The notes under the pieces were generated by a model. The model saw only the letters and a list, made by a program, of their open reading frames with translations, had not been told where the DNA came from and did not search any database. 13,251 bases of DNA from JAWUVP01 sp034112285 (GTDB taxonomy: Bacteria > Pseudomonadota > Gammaproteobacteria > JABDGN01), in the NCBI GenBank assembly GCA_034112285.1, contig JAWUVP010000012.1, positions 1-13,251 on the forward strand, in the 5' to 3' direction. Position numbers and translations under genes: made by a program. Below, one piece after another: positions 6,258-12,053 of this stretch. Position 1 is the first letter of the stretch. Each line of letters starts with the position of its first letter.

Positions 6258-7655
6258 ATGAGCATCGCCCTTCCCCGTTCGCGTAAAGTGCTATCGGTTT
6301 TTTCGTTAGTGATGATAAACATCATTGCCGTTGATAGTCTACGCAGCTTACCCATTAGTGCCGAGTACGGCTTTAGTATCGTGTTTTTTTATATCCTCGG
6401 TGCATTGTTATTTTTAATCCCCACCGCCTTAGTCGCCGCAGAGCTGGCCACCGGTTGGCCGCAAACGGGGGGAATTTATGTCTGGCTGCGCGAAGCCTTT
6501 GGCAAGCGTGCCGGCTTTGCGATCATTTGGCTTCAATGGCTCTATAATGTAGTGTGGTATCCCACTATTATGTCGTTACTGGCGGCCACCTTGGCGTATC
6601 TTTTTGACCCGCAACTTGCGCAAAATAAAGCCTACATGTTAACCATGATTTTATTGCTTTTTTGGGGCGCCACATTTGCCAATTGGTTTGGTATGAAAAT
6701 ATCTAGCTGGGTAAGCACCATTGCCGCGTTAGTGGGCACCTTGGTGCCGATGGTCTTTATTATTGTGCTGGCCATAATTTGGGTGTGCAGCGGCAAGCCC
6801 GTGCATGTTGATTTTTCGTGGCATGGGTTTTTCCCCAAATTTGAGAACATTAATTCTTTTGCACTACTCAGCGTCGTTTTGTTTGGCTTAATTGGCATGG
6901 AAATGTCAGCCGTGCACGCGGGCGATGTTAAAAATCCGCAGCGTGATTATCCGCGGGCTTTATTTATTTCTGCCATTATCATCATCATTACCTTAACACT
7001 GGGTTCATTAGCCATTGCCATTGTGATCCCACAAAATGAAATCCAGCTCACCTCAGGCTTAATGGAAGGCTTTAGTGTTTTCTTCAATACCTTTCACATG
7101 AAATGGTTAATTCCGGTGATTGCCGTATTAATTATTATTGGCGGTTTTGGCGGCGTGTCTGCTTGGGTGATTGGCCCCACCAAAGGCATTATGGTGGCTG
7201 CCGAAGATGGCGCCGCGCCAAAATTTTTGCAAAGTAAAAACCAATATGGTGTGCCGGCTAAAATTTTAATCATTCAAGGCATTATAACGTCCATACTCAG
7301 TTGTGCGTTTGTGTTAATGCCCAATATCAACAGTGCGTTTAGCTTATTATCTGCCATGACCAGTCAAGTGGCCTTGCTGGTGTACCTGGGTATTTTTGCC
7401 GCAGCCATTAAACTGCGCTTTAGCAAGCCCGAGGTGCCGCGCGCGTTTAAAGTGCCCGGGGGTAAAATTGGTTTGATACTCATCGCCGGCGCAGCCATGT
7501 TAACTTGCCTGGTGGTGTTTGCTCTCGGGTTCTTGCCGCCAACACAAATTAATGTTGGGCATGTTTGGTTGTATGAAACTATTTTAGTTAGCGGCACGTT
7601 GTTGATTTGCGTACCGCCGTTTCTTTTCTCGCTTCAGGCAAACAAGAAAAGCTGA
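6258..7655 (+). CDS. APC superfamily amino-acid permease, glutamate:GABA antiporter-like
   Basis: A 465-residue polytopic inner-membrane protein with about 12 helices. It belongs to the amino acid-polyamine-organocation superfamily, closest in feel to the glutamate:GABA antiporter group. Supporting segments are the helix-1 region IAVDSLRSLPISAEYGFSIV; GGIYVWLREAFGKRAGFAII after helix 2; the helix-6 block LIGMEMSAVHAGDVKNPQRD followed by YPRALF; IVIPQNEIQLTSGLMEGF, which parallels GadC closely; and GPTKGIMVAAEDG. The C-terminus stops shortly after the last helix (LQANKKS), so the long C-plug that gates E. coli GadC is absent; pH gating of that kind is not expected. The Shine-Dalgarno is weak (GAGA at 6248-6251). 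Substrate is unknown. Intracellular Legionellales rely on many such carriers for host amino acids. Confidence 0.93.
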   Translation: MSIALPRSRKVLSVFSLVMINIIAVDSLRSLPISAEYGFSIVFFYILGALLFLIPTALVAAELATGWPQTGGIYVWLREAFGKRAGFAIIWLQWLYNVVWYPTIMSLLAATLAYLFDPQLAQNKAYMLTMILLLFWGATFANWFGMKISSWVSTIAALVGTLVPMVFIIVLAIIWVCSGKPVHVDFSWHGFFPKFENINSFALLSVVLFGLIGMEMSAVHAGDVKNPQRDYPRALFISAIIIIITLTLGSLAIAIVIPQNEIQLTSGLMEGFSVFFNTFHMKWLIPVIAVLIIIGGFGGVSAWVIGPTKGIMVAAEDGAAPKFLQSKNQYGVPAKILIIQGIITSILSCAFVLMPNINSAFSLLSAMTSQVALLVYLGIFAAAIKLRFSKPEVPRAFKVPGGKIGLILIAGAAMLTCLVVFALGFLPPTQINVGHVWLYETILVSGTLLICVPPFLFSLQANKKS

Positions 7656-7690
7656 CAAGCAAAACGCCAAAATTCAACCTGAGTCAATCC

Positions 7691-7752
7691 GACCATTTCG
7701 AAGTCCATTTCGGAATAGTCAAGACCATTCCGAAATAGACTTCGGAATGGTC
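7691..7752. repeat. 62 bp double palindrome, probable bidirectional terminator
   Basis: Two 30-base units, 7691-7720 and 7723-7752, are each self-complementary. The second is perfect: 12 bp arms 7723-7734 and 7741-7752 with a six-base loop. The first has two mismatches. The units are also inverted copies of each other (27 of 30). The region can fold as two adjacent hairpins or as one 30 bp stem with a two-base loop. It lies between the convergent ends of the APC permease and the VUT gene, which suits a bidirectional terminator, though no U-tract follows. Confidence 0.7.
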
Positions 7753-7871
7753 AGAATGCTTGCAGGTTTTAATTGATAAAAAATCCTGCTATTTCAAACC
7801 GTTACCACAAGAAGGTGACTTCATAAAAACTGAACAGCGCGACCTATTCAAGGTTCCGAGTAAATGTTATT

Positions 7872-8588
7872 TTAATCTCCGCCACGTAAGCGAAAACTAA
7901 AAGGGTTGAACCGCGTGTTGGTGTCATAAACATCCACCCCTTCTTTTTTCTTTAAATAGCGCACCACAAACATACCCAAAAATCCACCAATGAAAGAGTA
8001 AATCACCCGCACAGCCAAATCGGATAAAAACAAATGCAGCTTTACACTAAAGGGAAAAGACCAAAATGCTAAAGTATAAATAATTAATAGCGCGATCATA
8101 TCACCCGCAAAGCAAGAAACAATACTGCGCATTGCAAACCAACGCCCCTTAAAAATAACTTTTAAACGCGTGATAGCATACAGATTAAAAAAGCGACCAC
8201 AAAATATTCCCAACACCATAATCGGCACGCCGTGCGCTAATGGGCCAAACACCGCATCATAAGCTGACTGACCATGCCATGAGCTTGGCGAGTGCAGATG
8301 AATAATAAACAACGAGCCATAAATAAACACCACCATGCTACTTAATAAATACCACAGCAACATGCGCGACACCCGATAACCGTACACTTCGGCAATCACA
8401 TCTTCTAAAAACAAAACCAACGGCAATGGCACTAGCCCGCCAGGCCCAACAATGTAGCCCACCTGAATAAACTTATAAAGTAACGGCACCCCCATCAAAG
8501 AAAACGTGATGTAGAGCATTAGCAAACCGGTTAAATATTGCGGCTTTACCAGGTCAACATAAGATTGAGCTGATTTTGTATTGGGCAT
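7872..8588 (-). CDS. VUT/YhhQ-family transporter, probable queuosine-precursor uptake
   Basis: A small inner-membrane protein with about six hydrophobic helices, like YhhQ/QueT family members that import preQ0, preQ1 or related precursors of the tRNA base queuosine. The family signature is visible as FLEDVIAEVYGYR (about residues 60-72 from the chosen start), with the acidic Glu/Asp and the ExYG core, followed later by polar-lined helices (FAGDMIALL and VRVIYSFIGGFLGMF). I start it at the second ATG (238 residues) because a strong GGAGG lies five bases upstream (complement of 8594-8598). The ATG four codons earlier (8600) has no Shine-Dalgarno. The C-terminus has a short basic then polar tail. 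It is transcribed alone. Substrate is inferred from family; divergent members may carry other molecules. Confidence 0.87.
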   Translation of the reverse strand: MPNTKSAQSYVDLVKPQYLTGLLMLYITFSLMGVPLLYKFIQVGYIVGPGGLVPLPLVLFLEDVIAEVYGYRVSRMLLWYLLSSMVVFIYGSLFIIHLHSPSSWHGQSAYDAVFGPLAHGVPIMVLGIFCGRFFNLYAITRLKVIFKGRWFAMRSIVSCFAGDMIALLIIYTLAFWSFPFSVKLHLFLSDLAVRVIYSFIGGFLGMFVVRYLKKKEGVDVYDTNTRFNPFSFRLRGGD

Positions 8589-8593
8589 AAACG

Positions 8594-8598
8594 CCTCC
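8594..8598 (-). promoter_or_regulatory. Shine-Dalgarno fixing the VUT gene start
   Basis: Read on the minus strand, GGAGG is followed by five bases and the ATG at 8588-8586. The longer reading frame's ATG (8600-8598) overlaps this very site, so the shorter start is preferred. Confidence 0.75.
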
Positions 8599-8636
8599 AT
8601 TGAAATAAGGGGGGCATTGTATAGGCTGAGTTAAAC

Positions 8637-8665
8637 GAGGCTACCGTAGCGAATACGGTAACCTC
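8637..8665 (-). terminator. Terminator of the lipoprotein-efp-epmA operon
   Basis: On the minus strand GAGGTTACCGTA (8665-8654), loop TTCGC, then TACGGTAGCCTC (8648-8637) pair over 12 bases including one G-T wobble. The hairpin begins five bases after the epmA stop codon and is followed by GTTTAAC, a weak U-tract. Position and stability fit an intrinsic terminator. Confidence 0.65.
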
Positions 8666-8670
8666 AATAT

Positions 8671-9624
8671 TTATGCACGTTGGAAATCAAAGCTTAACAC
8701 GCTCGCAAGGTTTGTTTGCTGCAAGGCTAACATCACCAATCTATCAACACCCAGCGCAACACCGGCGCAGGCAGGCAAGCCATGCTCCAATGCCGTTAAA
8801 AAATGTGCGTCGAGTGCGGGCACAAATTGCTGTTGCTGTTTACGCTTTGCCTGATTATCAACAAACCGCTGGCGCTGCTCAGCGGCATCGGTTAATTCAT
8901 GAAAGCCATTAGCCAACTCAACGCCACCGGCATACACTTCAAACCGATCGCACACCGCAAGATTGTCAGCATTAATTTTTGCCAACGCCGCTTGCGAAGC
9001 GGGGTAATCATAAATAAAAGTCACCGCTTGCAACTTGGGCTCAATCAACTGGCTAAACAATAGCATCAGCCAATCATCTTTATGCGCATCAAGCCCTGGG
9101 TCATTAATGCCGTGCTTCAAAGCATAATCGGCCAATGCTTGGCCACTGATGCTTAATGGATCAATTTCTAAATATTTTAAAAATACAGCTTGATAAGTTA
9201 AACGCTGCGCCGCACCCTGCTGTAAAATCAATTGCAAAAAAGCATCCATCTCATCCATCAAATCATGATGGGTAAATCCCACCCGATACCATTCGAGCAG
9301 GGTAAATTCAGGATTATGAATCCGTCCTTGCTCATCAACACGAAAATTTTTACAAATTTGAAAAATACTGCCGCTGCCTGCGGCCAATAAACGCTTCATG
9401 TGATATTCGGGAGAGGTTTGCAAATAGAGAGGGGAAGAATCTGCAGTGAGCTGGCACTGCAGTGATTCCAGATAAGGGTCGGTTACCGTGTGATGAGAAA
9501 CCAATGGCGTTTCAACTTCAAGCACTTCGCGTTCAATAAAAAATTGGCGAATTTTTTGAATGAGCTTAGCGCGCGCCTGCAATGTTATTATGCCCGCCGA
9601 AGGTCGCCAAGATTGCGTGCTCAT
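8671..9624 (-). CDS. epmA: EpmA, EF-P--(R)-beta-lysine ligase (PoxA/GenX/YjeA)
   Basis: A 317-residue class II lysyl-tRNA-synthetase paralogue without the anticodon-binding domain (E. coli enzyme about 325). It activates (R)-beta-lysine with ATP and attaches it to Lys34 of elongation factor P. Class II motifs are clear: the motif 1 region (VLEVETPLVS, 34-43), YLQTSPEYHMKRLLAAG (67-83), motif 2 FRVDEQGRIHNPEFTLLEWYR (94-114), and motif 3 GVALGVDRLVML (288-299). The start SWRPSA aligns with the E. coli protein's WQPSA. The ATG lies 17 bases past the efp stop and has only a poor Shine-Dalgarno, suggesting translational coupling. The partner aminomutase EpmB and hydroxylase EpmC are not in the window. 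Confidence 0.96.
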   Translation of the reverse strand: MSTQSWRPSAGIITLQARAKLIQKIRQFFIEREVLEVETPLVSHHTVTDPYLESLQCQLTADSSPLYLQTSPEYHMKRLLAAGSGSIFQICKNFRVDEQGRIHNPEFTLLEWYRVGFTHHDLMDEMDAFLQLILQQGAAQRLTYQAVFLKYLEIDPLSISGQALADYALKHGINDPGLDAHKDDWLMLLFSQLIEPKLQAVTFIYDYPASQAALAKINADNLAVCDRFEVYAGGVELANGFHELTDAAEQRQRFVDNQAKRKQQQQFVPALDAHFLTALEHGLPACAGVALGVDRLVMLALQQTNLASVLSFDFQRA

Positions 9625-9641
9625 ATTTTACTAATTAACCG

Positions 9642-10211
9642 TTAACCTTTTGCCCGTGAAACATAGTCACCGTTACGCGTATCCACTTTTAACAACTCAC
9701 CTTCTTCAATAAATAAAGGCACACGCACAACAGCGCCGGTTTCCAAAGTGGCTGGCTTGCTGCCGCCTTGCGCCGTGTCGCCTTTTAAGCCCGGATCGGT
9801 TTGTGCAACTTTCAACTCCACAAAATTAGGCGGCTCCACCGCAATGGCTTCATCATTCCAAAGTGTTACCTGGTAGGGGTCATTTTCTTTTAACCATTTG
9901 TGCGTGTCACCTAGCGCCGATTTGCTCACCGCCACTTGCTCAAAACTGGCTTTGTCCATGAAATGCCAAAACTCACCATCGCTGTATAAATATTCTAACT
10001 CACACTCCACCACGTCAGCGGCTTCAACCGACTCACCTGATTTGTAGGTTTTTTCTATCACGCGGCCATTGAGTAAATTACGAATTTTTACTCGGCTAAA
10101 GGCTTGGCCTTTACCGGGTTTAACAAATTCATTTTCCACTATCGAGCACGGGTTGCCGTCGATAATAATTTTTAAGCCACCTTTAAATTGATTGGTTGAA
10201 TATGTAGCCAT
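9642..10211 (-). CDS. efp: Elongation factor P
   Basis: A 189-residue translation factor that binds between the ribosomal P and E sites and rescues ribosomes stalled on consecutive prolines. The N-terminal KOW-like domain (1-65) carries the modification loop VKPGKGQAF with Lys34 as in E. coli, followed by two OB domains (about 66-128 and 129-189) ending GDYVSRAKG. This is the PGKG type whose lysine is beta-lysylated by EpmA, the gene directly downstream. AAGGA lies nine bases upstream of the ATG, inside the end of the lipoprotein gene; the intergenic gap to that gene is three bases. Proline-rich proteins such as the Cys-tail pair here would be typical clients, which is inference. Confidence 0.97.
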   Translation of the reverse strand: MATYSTNQFKGGLKIIIDGNPCSIVENEFVKPGKGQAFSRVKIRNLLNGRVIEKTYKSGESVEAADVVECELEYLYSDGEFWHFMDKASFEQVAVSKSALGDTHKWLKENDPYQVTLWNDEAIAVEPPNFVELKVAQTDPGLKGDTAQGGSKPATLETGAVVRVPLFIEEGELLKVDTRNGDYVSRAKG

Positions 10212-10214
10212 TGT

Positions 10215-10655
10215 TTAAAATCCTTGGTAAGTATGGTTCATCATAAATTGTTTGGTCGCAACACAGTTGTTGCCTCTAAAGCTGGTGTTGACCACCCTGC
10301 CTTTTTTGTTTAACTCAAACCAGGTTGTGCAGCGCAAGTCATACGAGCCCCCCCCTGAAATAGTGCCCTGCGTGGTCACCACGCGCGTGCGGCCACGGCG
10401 ACCTTGCTCAACCGTCGTGGTGCCAGGTATTGCAAAAACAGGCTCACTACCTTGCTCACGCTCGCGATAAATCAGCAATTTATTGCCATTAGGCAATTTT
10501 CGTATTTTATTGGGGTAGCCCCAGGTGCGATAAACTTGCTCTTGGTTTGCGCCCTGCCAAGTGTTAATCGTTGCAGCGTAATATTGCTGGGTGGCACAAC
10601 TGGCTAGCAGAAAACTGGTGGCGACTAGGAAAAAAACTTTTAAGGTTTTTATCAT
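10215..10655 (-). CDS. Small outer-membrane-type lipoprotein of unknown function
   Basis: A 146-residue lipoprotein: a basic n-region (MIKTLK), a hydrophobic core, then lipobox L17-A-S-C20. The residue after the cysteine is Ala, so the Lol rule predicts outer-membrane sorting. The mature part has a motif WQGANQEQVYRTWGYPNKI, loosely like the SmpA/BamE-type helix-turn region that reads as 'G x x x x x V x x x x G x P'. This is followed by a strand-rich part with two cysteines (C109, C126) that could form a disulphide. I do not assign a gene name. It is the first gene of the operon with efp and epmA (three-base gap to efp). The functional link to EF-P may be no more than shared transcription. 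Confidence 0.88.
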   Translation of the reverse strand: MIKTLKVFFLVATSFLLASCATQQYYAATINTWQGANQEQVYRTWGYPNKIRKLPNGNKLLIYREREQGSEPVFAIPGTTTVEQGRRGRTRVVTTQGTISGGGSYDLRCTTWFELNKKGRVVNTSFRGNNCVATKQFMMNHTYQGF

Positions 10656-10690
10656 TAAATTATCTCTTTTGTTAGCTTAATAATTTCGCC

Positions 10691-10719
10691 ATTATAACCA
10701 ACTCGCCCATGAATTAGTA
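10691..10719 (-). promoter_or_regulatory. Probable promoter of the lipoprotein-efp-epmA operon
   Basis: The complement of 10691-10696 is a perfect TATAAT, about 35 bases upstream of the lipoprotein ATG. At 17 bases further upstream is only TACTAA (complement of 10714-10719), a poor -35. Confidence 0.45.
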
Positions 10720-10850
10720 GGGCTAGCCTTCTCCAATACGAAATGAGTCTGGTACGATATCATTGCTCCATCAAGCAATGAGCCTGGGATAAAAAGAAAT
10801 AGCCGACCATTCATGACCGGGAGATGAAAACAATCATGAACCTATACTCG

Positions 10851-11102
10851 CTACGTCTTATCATTTGTTGGAAACGGAATAATCTTACAACGTTCTTGCA
10901 AATGGTGTTGCAGCTGTGGCAATCGTCTGGTGGTCAATTCAACGAATTGAAAATAGTCTTTGTTAAACAACTCAGGATAACAAGAAAAATAACGATTAAG
11001 TCGCTTTAGATCTTTGCTTTGTTTGGCTTCTTTGAATCTTTCAAAACATCCAATGGCCTCAGCAAAAGGTAATTCGTCAAATTGTTTGTTGTAGATGGGC
11101 AT
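10851..11102 (-). CDS. Small orphan protein, 83 residues
   Basis: Not recognised. It has a good Shine-Dalgarno (GGAG, eight bases before the ATG, complement of 11111-11114) and its own TATAAT further up, so it is likely a real gene. The product is charged and probably all-helical: FAEAIGCFERFKEAKQ, DLKRLNRYFSCYPELF, and a basic C-terminal half (TTRRLPQLQHHLQERCK). No signal peptide or membrane segment is seen. The plus-strand frame opposite it (10824-11009) lacks a ribosome binding site and is judged a shadow. The 195 bases between this gene and the lipoprotein promoter hold only a short 8 bp hairpin (10760-10781). Confidence 0.65.
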   Translation of the reverse strand: MPIYNKQFDELPFAEAIGCFERFKEAKQSKDLKRLNRYFSCYPELFNKDYFQFVELTTRRLPQLQHHLQERCKIIPFPTNDKT

Positions 11103-11126
11103 AATATTAACTCCTACGATTACCCA

Positions 11127-11157
11127 ATTATACCTTATTTACACAAAGGCATAACAA
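11127..11157 (-). promoter_or_regulatory. Likely promoter of the 83-residue gene
   Basis: Minus-strand TATAAT (complement of 11127-11132) with TTGTTA (complement of 11152-11157) 19 bases upstream. The -10 is perfect and the -35 moderate with a long spacer. Start codon is about 25 bases downstream of the -10. Confidence 0.45.
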
Positions 11158-11291
11158 AAATCATTTAAACCACTGTTTTTACTGATAATATGGGGTGCTT
11201 CAGTGTATCCGAGCAATATCTCATACACGCAAGTATTCCACACATTTTTGTAATAATCTATTTACCTCAGGCAGCCCCTACAATTGCTCTC

Positions 11292-11340
11292 AATAAGAAA
11301 AAAATCCGCATGGCACAATTGAACTGGGGCGGATATTTCT
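11292..11340. other. Imperfect hairpin in non-coding stretch
   Basis: ATCCGC (11304-11309) pairs with GCGGAT (11329-11334), and flanking AAGAAA/TTTCTT extends the stem with a small bulge. It could be a terminator or a leader structure for the doubtful ORF at 11371. Otherwise 11158-11370 shows nothing convincing. Confidence 0.3.
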
Positions 11341-11370
11341 TACCTGTTTAGCCTGCAAAATACATGCTTC

Positions 11371-11571
11371 ATGTCTATACCCTATGCATCTACGAGTATA
11401 AGGACATACTATGAAAAGCATTTAACTCACCTTAAAACCAATAACATAACGGGCTACCAACCCGCGTTTTTGGAAGTCATGAGTAGCAAAAAATGTCCTG
11501 TTGAGGATGTGAAGAGTTGTGTTAAACAACTGAATCAGCAGCTAACGCTTTTTTATAGCGAAATTCTATAG
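11371..11571 (+). CDS. Doubtful 66-residue ORF, ending inside an inverted-repeat element
   Basis: The translation (MSIPYASTSIRTYYEKHLTH and onward) has protein-like, helical composition with a VEDVKSCVKQLNQQL stretch, but there is no Shine-Dalgarno before the ATG. The frame is open upstream to a stop at 11320 without a better start. Its last residues (YSEIL) and stop codon come from the left terminal repeat of the element at 11553-11670. It may therefore be a gene fragment cut by that insertion rather than an intact gene. Confidence 0.3.
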   Translation: MSIPYASTSIRTYYEKHLTHLKTNNITGYQPAFLEVMSSKKCPVEDVKSCVKQLNQQLTLFYSEIL

Positions 11572-11670
11572 AGTCAGACATTCACGTTGTTTATCAGGGA
11601 TAAATTAGTGAATGTCTAACGATGCTTTGGCGCCGCTATAAGCGACTGACTCTATAGAATTTTGTTATAA
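11553..11670. mobile_element. MITE-like element with 25 bp terminal inverted repeats
   Basis: Terminal repeats 11553-11577 and 11646-11670 match at 23 of 25 bases, including the perfect 17 bp core AAATTCTATAGAGTCAG. Inside are a second pair, AGACATTCAC (11576-11585) with GTGAATGTCT (11608-11617), and a six-base stem TTTATC/GATAAA (11590-11604). At 118 bp with no coding capacity it looks like a non-autonomous transposable element or a highly structured RNA hairpin. I see no convincing target-site duplication. Confidence 0.55.
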
Positions 11671-12053
11671 GCTGGATTATCTTATTACCTCTTGTTTTTA
11701 TTAAGAATTTAGTTAAGGCATTTATCAGCGCTCTTTAAGCAAATAGCGCCCGTTTATTAAGTATCCGGTAATTTAGCGATAAAAATCAACGGTTTTAAAT
11801 CATTTACTCCATACTCGATAATTTTACCAGCTCAATGTTGTCAAATCTGCACAAAATAATTTTCTAATAATTCAATAATTTTTTAAAATAAATATTTTTT
11901 ATTTTGTCTCTGTTTGAATTAATAAGGATGTGTCTATCTAATATTTTGTGCTATAACTATCAGCAGTGCAAAACAACAAAACACCTTCAAATAAAAATAA
12001 TATAACAACTTACGCACCAAATTATTTTATTTAAATTAAGAAGGAGTCATACG
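11671..12053 (+). promoter_or_regulatory. AT-rich leader and promoter region of the tyrosine-motif gene
   Basis: No gene is seen in this 383-base stretch. 11860-11915 is extremely AT-rich and could be bent or bound by H-NS-like proteins. The best -10 is TATAAC at 11952-11957, preceded by a single CTAATATT-like half box, without the 11-base tandem seen at the Cys-tail genes. A strong Shine-Dalgarno AAGGAG (12041-12046) sits seven bases before the ATG at 12054, fixing that start. Confidence 0.45.

Noticed and set aside
10740..10850. Possible tRNA or small RNA in the gap between the lipoprotein and the 83-residue gene
   Set aside because: Only an 8 bp hairpin is seen; there is no cloverleaf, no T-loop consensus and no clear promoter-terminator pair.
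11614..11668. GTCTAAC followed by a hairpin and GTTATAA, looking like an integron attC site
   Set aside because: The left core fits RYYYAAC but the right side (GTTATAA) does not fit GTTRRRY, and the inverted repeats present are better explained by the 25 bp terminal-repeat element.
11914..11957. Possible third PmrA-like site before the tyrosine-motif gene
   Set aside because: Only one CTAAT box is near the TATAAC. The 11-base upstream partner is GATGT and the spacing to the -10 is one base short.
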